Source: SFEB01 sp964612455 (GTDB taxonomy: Bacteria; Bacillota; Clostridia; Christensenellales; CAG-314). Taken from it: a stretch of 34,025 nt of DNA. The notes beneath the pieces are model-generated. The model was not told the origin of the DNA, made no database searches, and saw only the letters and a list, made by a program, of their open reading frames with translations. Numbering within the stretch: position 1 is the first letter of the stretch; the number at the start of each line of letters is the position of its first letter. Of the stretch, positions 1 to 8,604 are shown one piece after another. Made by a program: the position numbers and the translations under genes. Location of the stretch: the NCBI GenBank assembly GCA_964612455.1, contig CAZTCB010000013.1, positions 1 through 34,025 on the forward strand, written 5' to 3'.

Positions 1-613
1 CAATATGCGCCATATCAACCATCAAAATCGCACCGACTTCATCTGCAATTTCTCTGAATTTTTTGAAATCAATCGTCCTCGGATAAGCACTCGCACCGGC
101 AAGAATAAGCTTGGGATTGCACTCATGAGCTATCCTTCTCACTTCGTCGTAATCGATTTTGCAGTCTTTTTCACTCACACCGTAAGGCACGATATTGAAA
201 TATTTACCGCTGATATTGACGGGACTACCATGAGAAAGGTGACCGCCGTGAGCAAGGTTCATACTTAAAACGGTATCGCCCGGTTTTAAAAAAGCAACGA
301 ATGCGGCAAGGTTTGCGCTTGCGCCGCTATGCGGTTGAACGTTGGCAAATTTCGCACCAAAAAGTTCACACGCGCGTTGACGAGCAAGTTCTTCCGCCTT
401 ATCCACGACGTAACAACCGCCGTAATACCTCTTGCCGGGATACCCCTCCGCATATTTGTTCGTCAAATGACTGCCCATTGCCGCCATAACCGCGGGAGAT
501 ACAAAGTTTTCGCTCGCTATCAACTCGATATTCTGACGTTGACGCTTGAGTTCTTCACAATAAACCTCGTACATCTCTGGATCTGTTGCTTTAATTGTTT
601 TGAAATCAATCAT
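1..613 (-). CDS. glyA: Serine hydroxymethyltransferase, C-terminus cut by window edge
   Basis: PLP enzyme that interconverts serine and glycine while loading a one-carbon unit on tetrahydrofolate in the cytoplasm. Only the first 204 codons are present; the family is usually about 410-420 residues, so the PLP-binding lysine lies outside. Seen here: SENF near residues 34-37, the substrate-site block KYAEGYPGKRYYGG at 53-66, and DMAHI at 200-204, where the sequence runs off. The ATG at 611-613 follows a GGAG site at a normal distance. It lies 47 bases downstream of trxA with no strong promoter or terminator between, so it is probably the last gene of a long operon starting at comM. Identity is clear from the motifs; completeness cannot be judged. 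Confidence 0.96.
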   Translation of the reverse strand, partial: MIDFKTIKATDPEMYEVYCEELKRQRQNIELIASENFVSPAVMAAMGSHLTNKYAEGYPGKRYYGGCYVVDKAEELARQRACELFGAKFANVQPHSGASANLAAFVAFLKPGDTVLSMNLAHGGHLSHGSPVNISGKYFNIVPYGVSEKDCKIDYDEVRRIAHECNPKLILAGASAYPRTIDFKKFREIADEVGAILMVDMAHI

Positions 614-660
614 AGTTTTTCACTCCGTAAAAAATATTTTTTTGTTTTATCCAACGTTTT

Positions 661-981
661 TTAAACGTGTTTTGTTATCAATTTTTCCAACTCGGCTGCA
701 GAAACATATCCCACACTACGGTCAATGAGTTCACCCGACTTAAAGATACAAACGTTAGGAATAGAAGCTACGTTATATTTTACAGCAAGAGCAGGTGTTT
801 CGTCAACGTTTAACTTGCCAAATTTTACATTATTTTTTAATTTTTCCGCAACTTCTTCTATTTCGGGGGCGAGTGCGCGACACGGTCCGCACCAAACCGC
901 CCAAAAATCCACTACTGTTACCTTATCATCGGCTATAAACTCGTCAAAATTTGTTTCGTTGAGCTCAAATATCTCCACCAT
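661..981 (-). CDS. trxA: Thioredoxin
   Basis: Small cytoplasmic disulfide reductase of 106 residues, the normal thioredoxin size. The active site WCGPC is at residues 30-34 and the cis-proline of the fold (ASIP) is near residue 75. Two ATG codons lie two residues apart; the downstream one (979-981) sits six bases after a perfect GGAGG, while the upstream one (985-987) touches it, so I use 981. The start lies inside the end of the upstream RseC-like gene (17-base overlap), which implies translational coupling. Being next to a membrane protein with a cysteine cluster suggests a shared redox role, but that is inference. Confidence 0.95.
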   Translation of the reverse strand: MVEIFELNETNFDEFIADDKVTVVDFWAVWCGPCRALAPEIEEVAEKLKNNVKFGKLNVDETPALAVKYNVASIPNVCIFKSGELIDRSVGYVSAAELEKLITKHV

Positions 982-1411
982 AATCATCCTCCTTTCGTTT
1001 TCCGTCTTCGGTTAACACTTTTATCATTTTCGGTTGATTTTCTGACTTTGAAAAAATCAATTTATCGGCTATCGAAACACATAAAAACCCCACCGCCAAT
1101 CCGCAAAAAAATCCGACAATCGCAACCCACTCCGGAAACTTGACCATGTAAAAGACAACCAGTAAAACCACTGCCAGCAAAATAGGTAGCAAATACGCAA
1201 CGATGCTCATCTTTGCCACGTTTCCGCTCGTGATATCGACCAATACGACGTCGTCTGTCCTTGCCCCTATCGTGTTTTGCAACGATATATCCACGTACAT
1301 TTGGTTTGGTTTCATGGCACATGCGCCACAACTGCCGCAAGCCGACTTTCTGTCGATTCTTACGACAGCTTGATCGCGCTTAATTTTTATTACTTTTCCT
1401 GTTTCTTGCAT
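965..1411 (-). CDS. RseC/MucC (SoxR-reducing) family membrane protein
   Basis: 148-residue protein with the family layout: a short beta-rich N-terminal part, a cysteine cluster C25-x2-C28-x2-C31, two membrane segments (roughly residues 70-90 and 95-117), and a charged C-terminal tail. Known relatives (RseC, RsxC-associated) handle electrons for SoxR reduction or modulate sigma-factor control; the Bacillota members are poorly studied. A TTG nine codons upstream (1436-1438) would extend the frame into aspS, but the ATG at 1409-1411 lies right after the aspS stop, has GAAGAAG upstream and matches where family members begin. No rsx/rnf genes are visible nearby. Family is fairly sure; function is not. 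Confidence 0.82.
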   Translation of the reverse strand: MQETGKVIKIKRDQAVVRIDRKSACGSCGACAMKPNQMYVDISLQNTIGARTDDVVLVDITSGNVAKMSIVAYLLPILLAVVLLVVFYMVKFPEWVAIVGFFCGLAVGFLCVSIADKLIFSKSENQPKMIKVLTEDGKRKEDDYGGDI

Positions 1412-1412
1412 T

Positions 1413-3209
1413 TCAATCTTCTTCTTTCGTGCAGACAATACAAAGGTCTGTCAACTGCTTGTCCTCTACAAAATCAGGCGCATTTGACATAAGGCAATTG
1501 GCGTTTTGCATCTTCGGAAAAGCGACAACGTCTTTGATATTGTCTGTTTCGGTAAGCAACATAACCAACCTGTCAAGACCAAGCGCAAGCCCGCCATGGG
1601 GAGGCGTTCCGTAATTGAATGCCTCGACAAAGTAACCAAACTTGTCCTCTATATCATGTTTGGACAATCCGAGAGTTTCAAACATGAGCTTTTGTACCTC
1701 TTGTTTATATATTCTCAAACTACCTCCGCCTGCTTCCTGCCCGTTAATAACGATATCATAAGCTTTTGCTTTAACGCGTAACGGATCGGTTTTCATATAT
1801 TGCAAATCTTCGTCTTTCGGACTCGTAAACGGATGATGCATCGCCACTACCCTGCCTTCTTCTTCGCTGTATTCAAACAAAGGAAAGTCAACTACCCACA
1901 ACAATTTGTAATCGCCACGTTTTATCATGTCGAAACGCGCTGCAAGTTCTTTTCTAAGCGCACCCAAAGCCGTACATACGATAAAATCGTCGGTATCCGA
2001 AACGATAAACAGTATATCGCCGACTTTAAGGTCAAATCTATCTTCTATCGCCGATTTCGTTTGCTCTGTTACTTTTGACGCAAAACTGCTCCTTACGCCG
2101 TCCTTATTTAGTCCGTACCATGCAAGTCCTTTCGCCTTGTACGTTTTTACCAACTCTGCAAGTTTATCAAGGTCTTTTCTCGAAAGCTTGTCCTCTAAAC
2201 CACGCAGACAAATTGCCCTGACTTTGCCTCCACCGTTAACGGCGTTATCAAAAACAACAAAACCGCTATCTTTTACAATATCGGTAATATCCTCGATTTC
2301 AAGTCCGAAACGGAGATCAGGCGCATCGCTACCGTAACGAGAAATAGCCTCACTATACGGCAAACGCATCAACGGAAACTGCACATCCATGCCCTTGATC
2401 TCTTTAAATAAGCGTTTAAAAAGACCTTCTACCATTTCTATCACGTCGTCCTCTCTGTCCACAAAAGACATTTCGACGTCAATCTGCGTAAACTCAGGCT
2501 GTCTGTTTGCTCTTAAATCCTCATCTCTGAAACATCTCGCAATCTGAAAGTATCTATCCATACCTGCAATCATAAGTAACTGTTTGTATAACTGAGGAGA
2601 CTGCGGCAACGCGTAAAACTTACCCGGATGAACGCGACTCGGTACAAGATAATCCCTCGCGCCTTCAGGCGTAGACTTACCAAGCATCGGTGTTTCGATC
2701 TCGGCGAAACCGTTTTCGGCAAAATACTGTCGCACGATATGGCAAATCTGACTGCGGATAAAAAGTTTTTGCTGTAAATCAGGGCGCCTCAAATCGAGAT
2801 AACGATACTTGAGGCGCAACGCCTCGTTTGACGACGTATCTCCTATCGTAAACGGCGGTGTTGCGGCTTCGGAAAGTATTTTCAGCTCCGTGGCAACAAT
2901 TTCTATTTCTCCGGTCGCCATATTGACATTGACGTTTTCTCCTTCGCGCCGTCTGACTTTACCGCATACAGCCAAAACAAATTCCTGTCTTATTTTTAGA
3001 GCTTTTTCAAAAAGAGCCTCATCCGTCGTCGTCTTATCGAAAACGATTTGAATTACACCTGTTTTGTCTCTCAATTGAACGAAAACAAGATTGCCGAGGT
3101 CACGACGTCTTACTGCCCATCCCATGACCACAACGTCTTTACCTATATCTGTTGCTCTAAGCGTACCGCACATATCCGTGCGTTTTAACCCTTGTAAATA
3201 ATCCGACAT
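1413..3209 (-). CDS. aspS: Aspartyl-tRNA synthetase
   Basis: Class II aminoacyl-tRNA synthetase of 598 residues, the normal length of the bacterial type with a GAD insertion. An N-terminal OB-fold anticodon-binding domain covers about residues 1-110. Motif 1 proline lies in IETPMLGKSTPEG near 171-183, motif 2 is the RCFRDEDLRANRQPEF block at 225-240, and motif 3 (GLALGLDRL) is near residue 545. It lies 15 bases downstream of hslU and one base before the RseC-like gene, as part of the same operon. The anticodon-side loop reads RRRDLGN with leucine at 38, as in enzymes specific for tRNA-Asp, rather than the histidine seen in non-discriminating ones. Confidence 0.97.
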   Translation of the reverse strand: MSDYLQGLKRTDMCGTLRATDIGKDVVVMGWAVRRRDLGNLVFVQLRDKTGVIQIVFDKTTTDEALFEKALKIRQEFVLAVCGKVRRREGENVNVNMATGEIEIVATELKILSEAATPPFTIGDTSSNEALRLKYRYLDLRRPDLQQKLFIRSQICHIVRQYFAENGFAEIETPMLGKSTPEGARDYLVPSRVHPGKFYALPQSPQLYKQLLMIAGMDRYFQIARCFRDEDLRANRQPEFTQIDVEMSFVDREDDVIEMVEGLFKRLFKEIKGMDVQFPLMRLPYSEAISRYGSDAPDLRFGLEIEDITDIVKDSGFVVFDNAVNGGGKVRAICLRGLEDKLSRKDLDKLAELVKTYKAKGLAWYGLNKDGVRSSFASKVTEQTKSAIEDRFDLKVGDILFIVSDTDDFIVCTALGALRKELAARFDMIKRGDYKLLWVVDFPLFEYSEEEGRVVAMHHPFTSPKDEDLQYMKTDPLRVKAKAYDIVINGQEAGGGSLRIYKQEVQKLMFETLGLSKHDIEDKFGYFVEAFNYGTPPHGGLALGLDRLVMLLTETDNIKDVVAFPKMQNANCLMSNAPDFVEDKQLTDLCIVCTKEED

Positions 3210-3224
3210 ATTTTTACCCTTAAA

Positions 3225-4529
3225 TTATAAAATATACTTTTTTAAATTGAAAGACATTGTCTCCCCGCTGAATTTTTCTTCGACTAAAGCCTTGTCTACC
3301 ACGAAAGCAATCGGCTCGCCGTGCGCATCGAAACTAACGTCCGACAAAAGCTCTTCAAGCACGGACTGCAACCGTCTTGCTCCGATATCTTCTTTAGTAT
3401 TATTAAAATCCACGGCTATATACGCAATCTCTTTTATCCCGTCTTCCGTAAACCGCAAATCTACGCCGTCAACGCCCAAAAGTTTTTGATACTGTTTCGT
3501 CAAGGCATTCTGCGGTTCCGTAAGGATACGAACAAAATCATCCTGATTAAGACTGTTAAGCTCTACTATTACGGGAAAACGACCTTGCAATTCGGGGATT
3601 AAGTCACTTACCGCGGCGACATGAAACGCACCGCTCCCGATAAAAAGAATGTGATCGGTCTTTACCATGCCGTACTTGGTATTTACGGTACAACCCTCTA
3701 CTATCGGCAAAATATCTCTTTGCACTCCCTCTCTCGATACGTCGGGACCGTTGTGTTGAGATTTACCCGCTATTTTATCCAGTTCATCGATAAAAATAAT
3801 ACCGTCGTTTTCGGCACGGAAAATCGCTTCCGTGTTTACGTTGTCGTTATCGATAAGTTTCTCAGACTCTTCTTCCGTAAGAATCCTCAACGCATTTGCA
3901 ACGGTAAGTTTGCGCTTTTTCGTCTTTTTCGGCATAAAGTCGCCAAAAATATTGCCTATATTTATCTCTCCGCCGCCGTTACCCACATCTATTGCCTTGG
4001 GTGTTTCCGTGACGGAAATTTCTACGGACAGATGATCGAGATGTCCTGATTCGACTTCGTCTTTGACCGATTGTTTCTCTATATTTTCAGGCAAATCCTC
4101 TTTGTTTTTAAGAAGCAAATCGGCGACTTTGTTGACGGCAATGGCTCGCGCCTTGTCTCTTACTTCCTTGTAACGTTCGTCCTTAACGAGGCGAATGGAT
4201 ACCTCTACGAGATCCCTTATCATTGACTCCACGTCTCTTCCGACGTAGCCTACCTCCGTATACTTTGTAGCCTCGACTTTTAAAAACGGCGCTTTTACGA
4301 GTTTGGCAAGTCTACGGGCTATTTCTGTTTTTCCTACCCCTGTCGGACCTTTTAAAATAATATTTTTCGGCGTAATCTCTTCTCTGTCTTTATCTGACAG
4401 ACAACTACGGCGATAACGATTTCTCAATGCCACGGCAACCGTCTTTTTTGCCTGCTCCTGACCTATTATATATTTATCCAATGCCTGTACTATTTCTTTA
4501 GGCGTCATTTTTATTCTTTCTTTGGTCAT
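3225..4529 (-). CDS. hslU: HslU, ATPase subunit of the HslUV protease
   Basis: AAA+ unfoldase that feeds proteins into the HslV chamber. 434 residues. Walker A GPTGVGKT is at residues 61-68, Walker B and the following acidic residues read IIFIDELD at about 250, and the insertion (I) domain lies between them. The C-terminus ends in KKYIL, the tail that docks into HslV. The ATG at 4527-4529 shares one base with the hslV stop and has GGAGG eight bases upstream; a TTG one codon earlier also exists but is less likely. The one-base overlap with hslV fits equal production of the two subunits. Confidence 0.97.
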   Translation of the reverse strand: MTKERIKMTPKEIVQALDKYIIGQEQAKKTVAVALRNRYRRSCLSDKDREEITPKNIILKGPTGVGKTEIARRLAKLVKAPFLKVEATKYTEVGYVGRDVESMIRDLVEVSIRLVKDERYKEVRDKARAIAVNKVADLLLKNKEDLPENIEKQSVKDEVESGHLDHLSVEISVTETPKAIDVGNGGGEINIGNIFGDFMPKKTKKRKLTVANALRILTEEESEKLIDNDNVNTEAIFRAENDGIIFIDELDKIAGKSQHNGPDVSREGVQRDILPIVEGCTVNTKYGMVKTDHILFIGSGAFHVAAVSDLIPELQGRFPVIVELNSLNQDDFVRILTEPQNALTKQYQKLLGVDGVDLRFTEDGIKEIAYIAVDFNNTKEDIGARRLQSVLEELLSDVSFDAHGEPIAFVVDKALVEEKFSGETMSFNLKKYIL

Positions 4530-5080
4530 CAAACCACCTCCACCGTAATGTGATCATTCGTAAATATACAAATCTCACCGGCTATTTTTAATGCCTTGTA
4601 TGCTATTTCTTTTGCCGACAAGTCCGTTTCGTCGACCAACGCTCGCGCCGCCGCCAAAGCGTAATTTCCGCCGCTACCTATGGCACACACTCCGTTTTCG
4701 GGTTCTATCACGTCTCCCGTACCCGAAACGATTAAAAAATCGTTTTTGTCTGCAACTATCATCATCGCCTCGAGTTTTTGCATTATCTTGTCTCTTCGCC
4801 AAAGTTGAGCAAGCTCTACCGCACTACGTACTAAATTTCCGCTGTATTTGTTCAGCATTGCCTCAAACTTTTCGCTCAAAGTGAAAGCGTCGGCAACTGT
4901 CCCCGCAAAACCGATAACCACTTTGCCGTTAAAAATCCTGCGAACCTTTACGGCATTACCCTTTAATACCGTGCTTTGTCCTTGTGTAACCTGTCCGTCA
5001 CCTGCCACGGCTATCATTCCGTTTTTTTGTACGGCACAAATGGTCGTACCTTTAATGTAATCGCTACTTACTGTATCCAT
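4529..5080 (-). CDS. hslV: HslV, peptidase subunit of the HslUV protease
   Basis: Threonine (N-terminal nucleophile) peptidase that forms the two-ring core of HslUV. 183 residues. The segment KGTTICAV places the catalytic threonine at residue 12, so an 11-residue leader ending in glycine would have to be removed to expose it; many homologs have only a few residues before it. AGDGQVTQGQ and the GSGGNYALAAARAL block are conserved family segments. GGGAG lies about nine bases before the ATG. In B. subtilis the equivalent position is preceded by codV (xerC) and followed by codY after hslU; neither is here. Confidence 0.96.
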   Translation of the reverse strand: MDTVSSDYIKGTTICAVQKNGMIAVAGDGQVTQGQSTVLKGNAVKVRRIFNGKVVIGFAGTVADAFTLSEKFEAMLNKYSGNLVRSAVELAQLWRRDKIMQKLEAMMIVADKNDFLIVSGTGDVIEPENGVCAIGSGGNYALAAARALVDETDLSAKEIAYKALKIAGEICIFTNDHITVEVV

Positions 5081-5083
5081 TAT

Positions 5084-6394
5084 TTAAATCTCCCGTAAAA
5101 TCCGTTCCGCCAACGGCGTCAATTCATTCAACGCTCTTTCGGCTAACGCTTGCTTTTTTGCCTTCTTGTCGCGTATTGACTGCGGCAAAGGCGGTACAAG
5201 ACCGAAATTTGCATTCATAGGTTGAAAACAAACATTAGGCGCAACGACATATCTCATCAAATTACCTATTATAGTATTATCACCCAAATCGAGTTTAGTC
5301 AAGTTTTTTTGACGCCTTAACACGTTAATTGCCACCATTAATCCGCTTGCGATACTTTCAACGTATCCTTCGACACCAACTATTTGCCCTGCAAAAAAAA
5401 TATTATTGTCTGTTTTTAACGAAAAATCTTCGTTAAGCACTCGAGGACTGTCCACATAAACGTTTTTATGCATTACGCCGTATTTAACAAACTCGGCATT
5501 TTTAAGCGCGGGAATAAGACTGAATACTCTCTTTTGCTCTCCAAAAGTGAGATGCGTCTGAAACCCGACGAGGTTGTACATATCGCCCGCGGCGTTCTCT
5601 TTTCGCAGTTGAACGACGGCATACGGACGCTTCCCGGTACGAGGGTCAGTTAAACCAACAGGTTTTAGCGGTCCGAAACGCATAGTATCCCGACCTCGTT
5701 TCGCCATCACCTCTATCGGCATACACCCCTCAAATACGGCATCGCACTCAAAATCCCTTACGTCTGCAGTCTGAGCAGAAACCAATTCGGACCAAAAAAG
5801 CTCAAACTCGTCCTTTTGCATCGGACAATTAACGTAGTCTCCTTCGCCTTTTTGATATCTGTCATCACAAAAAGCACTTTCCATATCTATGCTGTCCGCC
5901 GACACTATCGGTGCCGCCGCATCAAAAAAGTAAAGAAAATCACCGCATTTTTCTTTGATTTTTTCCGCCAATGACGGCATAGTAAGAGGTCCGGTAGCAA
6001 CTATCGTTATCCCGTCGCTATTTATTTCATCGACAAGTCTGTTTTCTATCTCTATATTCGGATTTTGTTTAAGCGCAGCGGTTACCGCTGCGGAAAATCT
6101 TTTTCTGTCCACCGCCAACGCTCCTCCCGCGTTGACCGCGTTGTCTTCCGCAAATTGCAATAATCTGCACCCGATTGTTTTAAGTTCCGCCTTAAATAGT
6201 CCTCCCGCGGACGAGATTTCCTTTGATTTAAAGCTATTACTGCAAACAACCTCGGCGAAATCGGCACTGTGATGCGCAGGCGACAAAACGGTAGGCTTGC
6301 AATCAACCAACTTTACTTTTACGCCCCTCTCTGCCAATTGAAGGGCCGCCTCGGAACCCGCAAGTCCGGCTCCGATTATTGTTATTTTGTCCAT
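5084..6394 (-). CDS. trmFO: TrmFO, folate-dependent tRNA (uracil-54) methyltransferase
   Basis: FAD enzyme that makes the ribothymidine at position 54 of tRNA using methylene-tetrahydrofolate. 436 residues, normal length. The FAD-binding GAGLAGSE lies at residues 8-15, the conserved cysteine segment VVCSNSFKS has C51, and a second conserved cysteine is in FEGCMPIEVMA around residue 223. Like B. subtilis, the gene sits directly between topA (5 bases upstream) and hslV (3 bases downstream). Its presence points to folate rather than S-adenosylmethionine as the methyl source for this modification. Confidence 0.96.
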   Translation of the reverse strand: MDKITIIGAGLAGSEAALQLAERGVKVKLVDCKPTVLSPAHHSADFAEVVCSNSFKSKEISSAGGLFKAELKTIGCRLLQFAEDNAVNAGGALAVDRKRFSAAVTAALKQNPNIEIENRLVDEINSDGITIVATGPLTMPSLAEKIKEKCGDFLYFFDAAAPIVSADSIDMESAFCDDRYQKGEGDYVNCPMQKDEFELFWSELVSAQTADVRDFECDAVFEGCMPIEVMAKRGRDTMRFGPLKPVGLTDPRTGKRPYAVVQLRKENAAGDMYNLVGFQTHLTFGEQKRVFSLIPALKNAEFVKYGVMHKNVYVDSPRVLNEDFSLKTDNNIFFAGQIVGVEGYVESIASGLMVAINVLRRQKNLTKLDLGDNTIIGNLMRYVVAPNVCFQPMNANFGLVPPLPQSIRDKKAKKQALAERALNELTPLAERILREI

Positions 6395-6399
6395 CTACG

Positions 6400-8604
6400 C
6401 TAATCCTTGACGTATTTACAGTCTTTATTGCTGCATCTGACGATTTCTTTTCCGCGGGATATCTTTTTAATCAAAAAAGCACCGCAGTCAGGGCATTTTT
6501 CGCCCGTCGGCTCGTCCCATGCTACAAAATCACATTCGGGATAACCTACGCAACCGTAAAACATCTTTCCGTTTTTAGAATATCTTTTTGCGGTATCTTT
6601 ACCGCACTTGGGACATTTTCCCGCTTTTTCAACTATCGGCACCGTGTTTTTACACTTCGGATAGTTTGGGCATGCCAGATATTTACCAAACTTGCCGTTG
6701 CGCTCCACCATAAGCGCGCCGCACTTTTCGCACGGAATATCCGTAGGCTTGTCTTCAATGGCTTTTAAACTTTTGTTAGTCTTGCAATTGGGACACGTAA
6801 GATACTTTCCGAAACGACCTCTGCGGTAAATCATAAGAGTACCGCATTTTTCGCATGGGACGTCACTCGGTTCGTCGATACTTTCAAAATGTTCGCCGCC
6901 TTTCGCTTCGGACAGTTTGACTTTAAAAGGTCCGTAAAAGTCCTCAACTATCTTGTGCCAATTTATGCCGTCATCCTCGACCTTATCGAGATTTCCCTCC
7001 ATTTGCGCAGTAAACTCGCTGTCAACGATATCGGCAAAATACTTTTCAAGATACTGCGTAACCGTATCACCCAAAGCCGTAGGAACCAATGCCTTTCCGT
7101 CTTTATTCATGTATTCTCTCTTGTACAACGTGCTCAAAATCGTAGCGAATGTACTCGGTCTGCCTATTCCGTTGTCTTCTAACGTCTTGATAAGGCTTGC
7201 TTCCGTATATCTCGCCGGCGGTTTCGTAAACTTTTGTTCGCCCTTGATATCCCTCAGCACAAGTTTGTCTCCGACCGAAAGTTTCGGCAATTTTTGATTG
7301 TCTTCTTCATCGGATTTATCGTCTTTGTCTGCAATCTTGTCCGCAATGTTATAGACCGCCAAAAAACCGTCGAACAACGGTGTTTTTCCTCCGCATTTGA
7401 AAGCAAAATCCCCGCTGTTGATAATCACGTTTAAGTTATCCGAAACGGCACTCGCTGCCTGAGATGCAAGAAATTTGTCGTAAATAAGCTTGTATAAACG
7501 ATATTGATTACGCGATAATTTATCTTTTACCATGTCCGGCGTTAAATCAAGATTTATCGGACGAATCGCCTCATGTGCGTCCTGACTGCCTTTTTTACTC
7601 TTGTAGTAATTAGGTTTAGGCGGAACGTAATCGTCACCAAATCTCTCGCGCAACGTTTCACGCGCCTTGTCGATAGCCTCATCGGATACGCGCGTGCTGT
7701 CGGTTCTTATATAAGTAACCAACGCAATATGCCCTTGACCTTCTATATCAAAGCCCTCGTATAGTTGTTGCGCAACCTTCATAACGTCGGCACTCGACAA
7801 GCCGAGTTTTTTTACACCCTCTTGCTGTAACGTACTGGTAGTAAAAGGCGGAGCAGGATGAGTGCTTACTTTTTGACGCTTTACGTTAGTAACGATAAAA
7901 TCGTTTTGCCGCATGAGCTCCATCGCTTTTTCCGCACGTTCTTTTGAATTGATTTTAATTTTTTTGCCTTTATATTCAAAATACAGCGCACCGAAAGGTT
8001 TGTTTTTGTCGTGCAAGCGATTTAAAAACGCAGTTATCGTCCAATATTCTTCTTTAACGAAAGCCTTTATTTCTCTCTCTCGATCAACTATTATCTTTAA
8101 CGCAGCGGACTGTACGCGCCCTGCAGACAGTTTACCGCCTATTTTATTGCAAAGTACGGGCGACAACTGATAACCGACAAGACGATCCAAAACACGTCTT
8201 GCCTGTTGGGCGTTGACAAGATTCATATTGATTTGCTTCGGCTTTTTTATTGCGTCGCCGACTGCTTTTTTACTTATTTCGTTGAACGTAATGCGACAAT
8301 AATTGTCTTTGAGCTTTAGAGTTTCCGCCAAATGCCAGCTTATTGCCTCTCCTTCTCTGTCCGGGTCGGTTGCGAGATAAACCATTTCGGCATCGGTCGT
8401 ATCTTTTTTTAACTTTTTTATTATATCTTTTTTGTCTTCGTTTACTATATATGTCGGCTCAAAGTTATTTTTTATATCTACTCCTAAATCTTTTGCCGGC
8501 AAGTCTCTTATATGTCCTGCCGAAGCATCTACCCGGTAATCTGAACCGAGGTACTTTGCTATCGTTTTCGCTTTCGCAGGAGATTCGACTATAACGAGTT
8601 TCAT
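6400..8604 (-). CDS. topA: DNA topoisomerase I
   Basis: Type IA topoisomerase that relaxes negative supercoils. 734 residues. Toprim domain at the N-terminus (VIVESPAKAKT at 4-14; acidic DPDREGEA at 80-87) and the active-site tyrosine Y298 in TYIRTDST. The C-terminal part carries four cysteine-type zinc ribbons in a row (from about residue 585): three begin CEKCG, CEKCG and CPKCG, and the last begins CPDCG and ends at the very tail. Its ATG overlaps the dprA stop by four bases. The dprA-topA-trmFO order is the same as in B. subtilis. Confidence 0.97.
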   Translation of the reverse strand: MKLVIVESPAKAKTIAKYLGSDYRVDASAGHIRDLPAKDLGVDIKNNFEPTYIVNEDKKDIIKKLKKDTTDAEMVYLATDPDREGEAISWHLAETLKLKDNYCRITFNEISKKAVGDAIKKPKQINMNLVNAQQARRVLDRLVGYQLSPVLCNKIGGKLSAGRVQSAALKIIVDREREIKAFVKEEYWTITAFLNRLHDKNKPFGALYFEYKGKKIKINSKERAEKAMELMRQNDFIVTNVKRQKVSTHPAPPFTTSTLQQEGVKKLGLSSADVMKVAQQLYEGFDIEGQGHIALVTYIRTDSTRVSDEAIDKARETLRERFGDDYVPPKPNYYKSKKGSQDAHEAIRPINLDLTPDMVKDKLSRNQYRLYKLIYDKFLASQAASAVSDNLNVIINSGDFAFKCGGKTPLFDGFLAVYNIADKIADKDDKSDEEDNQKLPKLSVGDKLVLRDIKGEQKFTKPPARYTEASLIKTLEDNGIGRPSTFATILSTLYKREYMNKDGKALVPTALGDTVTQYLEKYFADIVDSEFTAQMEGNLDKVEDDGINWHKIVEDFYGPFKVKLSEAKGGEHFESIDEPSDVPCEKCGTLMIYRRGRFGKYLTCPNCKTNKSLKAIEDKPTDIPCEKCGALMVERNGKFGKYLACPNYPKCKNTVPIVEKAGKCPKCGKDTAKRYSKNGKMFYGCVGYPECDFVAWDEPTGEKCPDCGAFLIKKISRGKEIVRCSNKDCKYVKD

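Noticed and set aside
654..668. Small hairpin ACGTTT/AAACGT at the trxA stop
   Set aside because: Only six pairs, A+T-rich, no good T-run after it; too weak to call a terminator.
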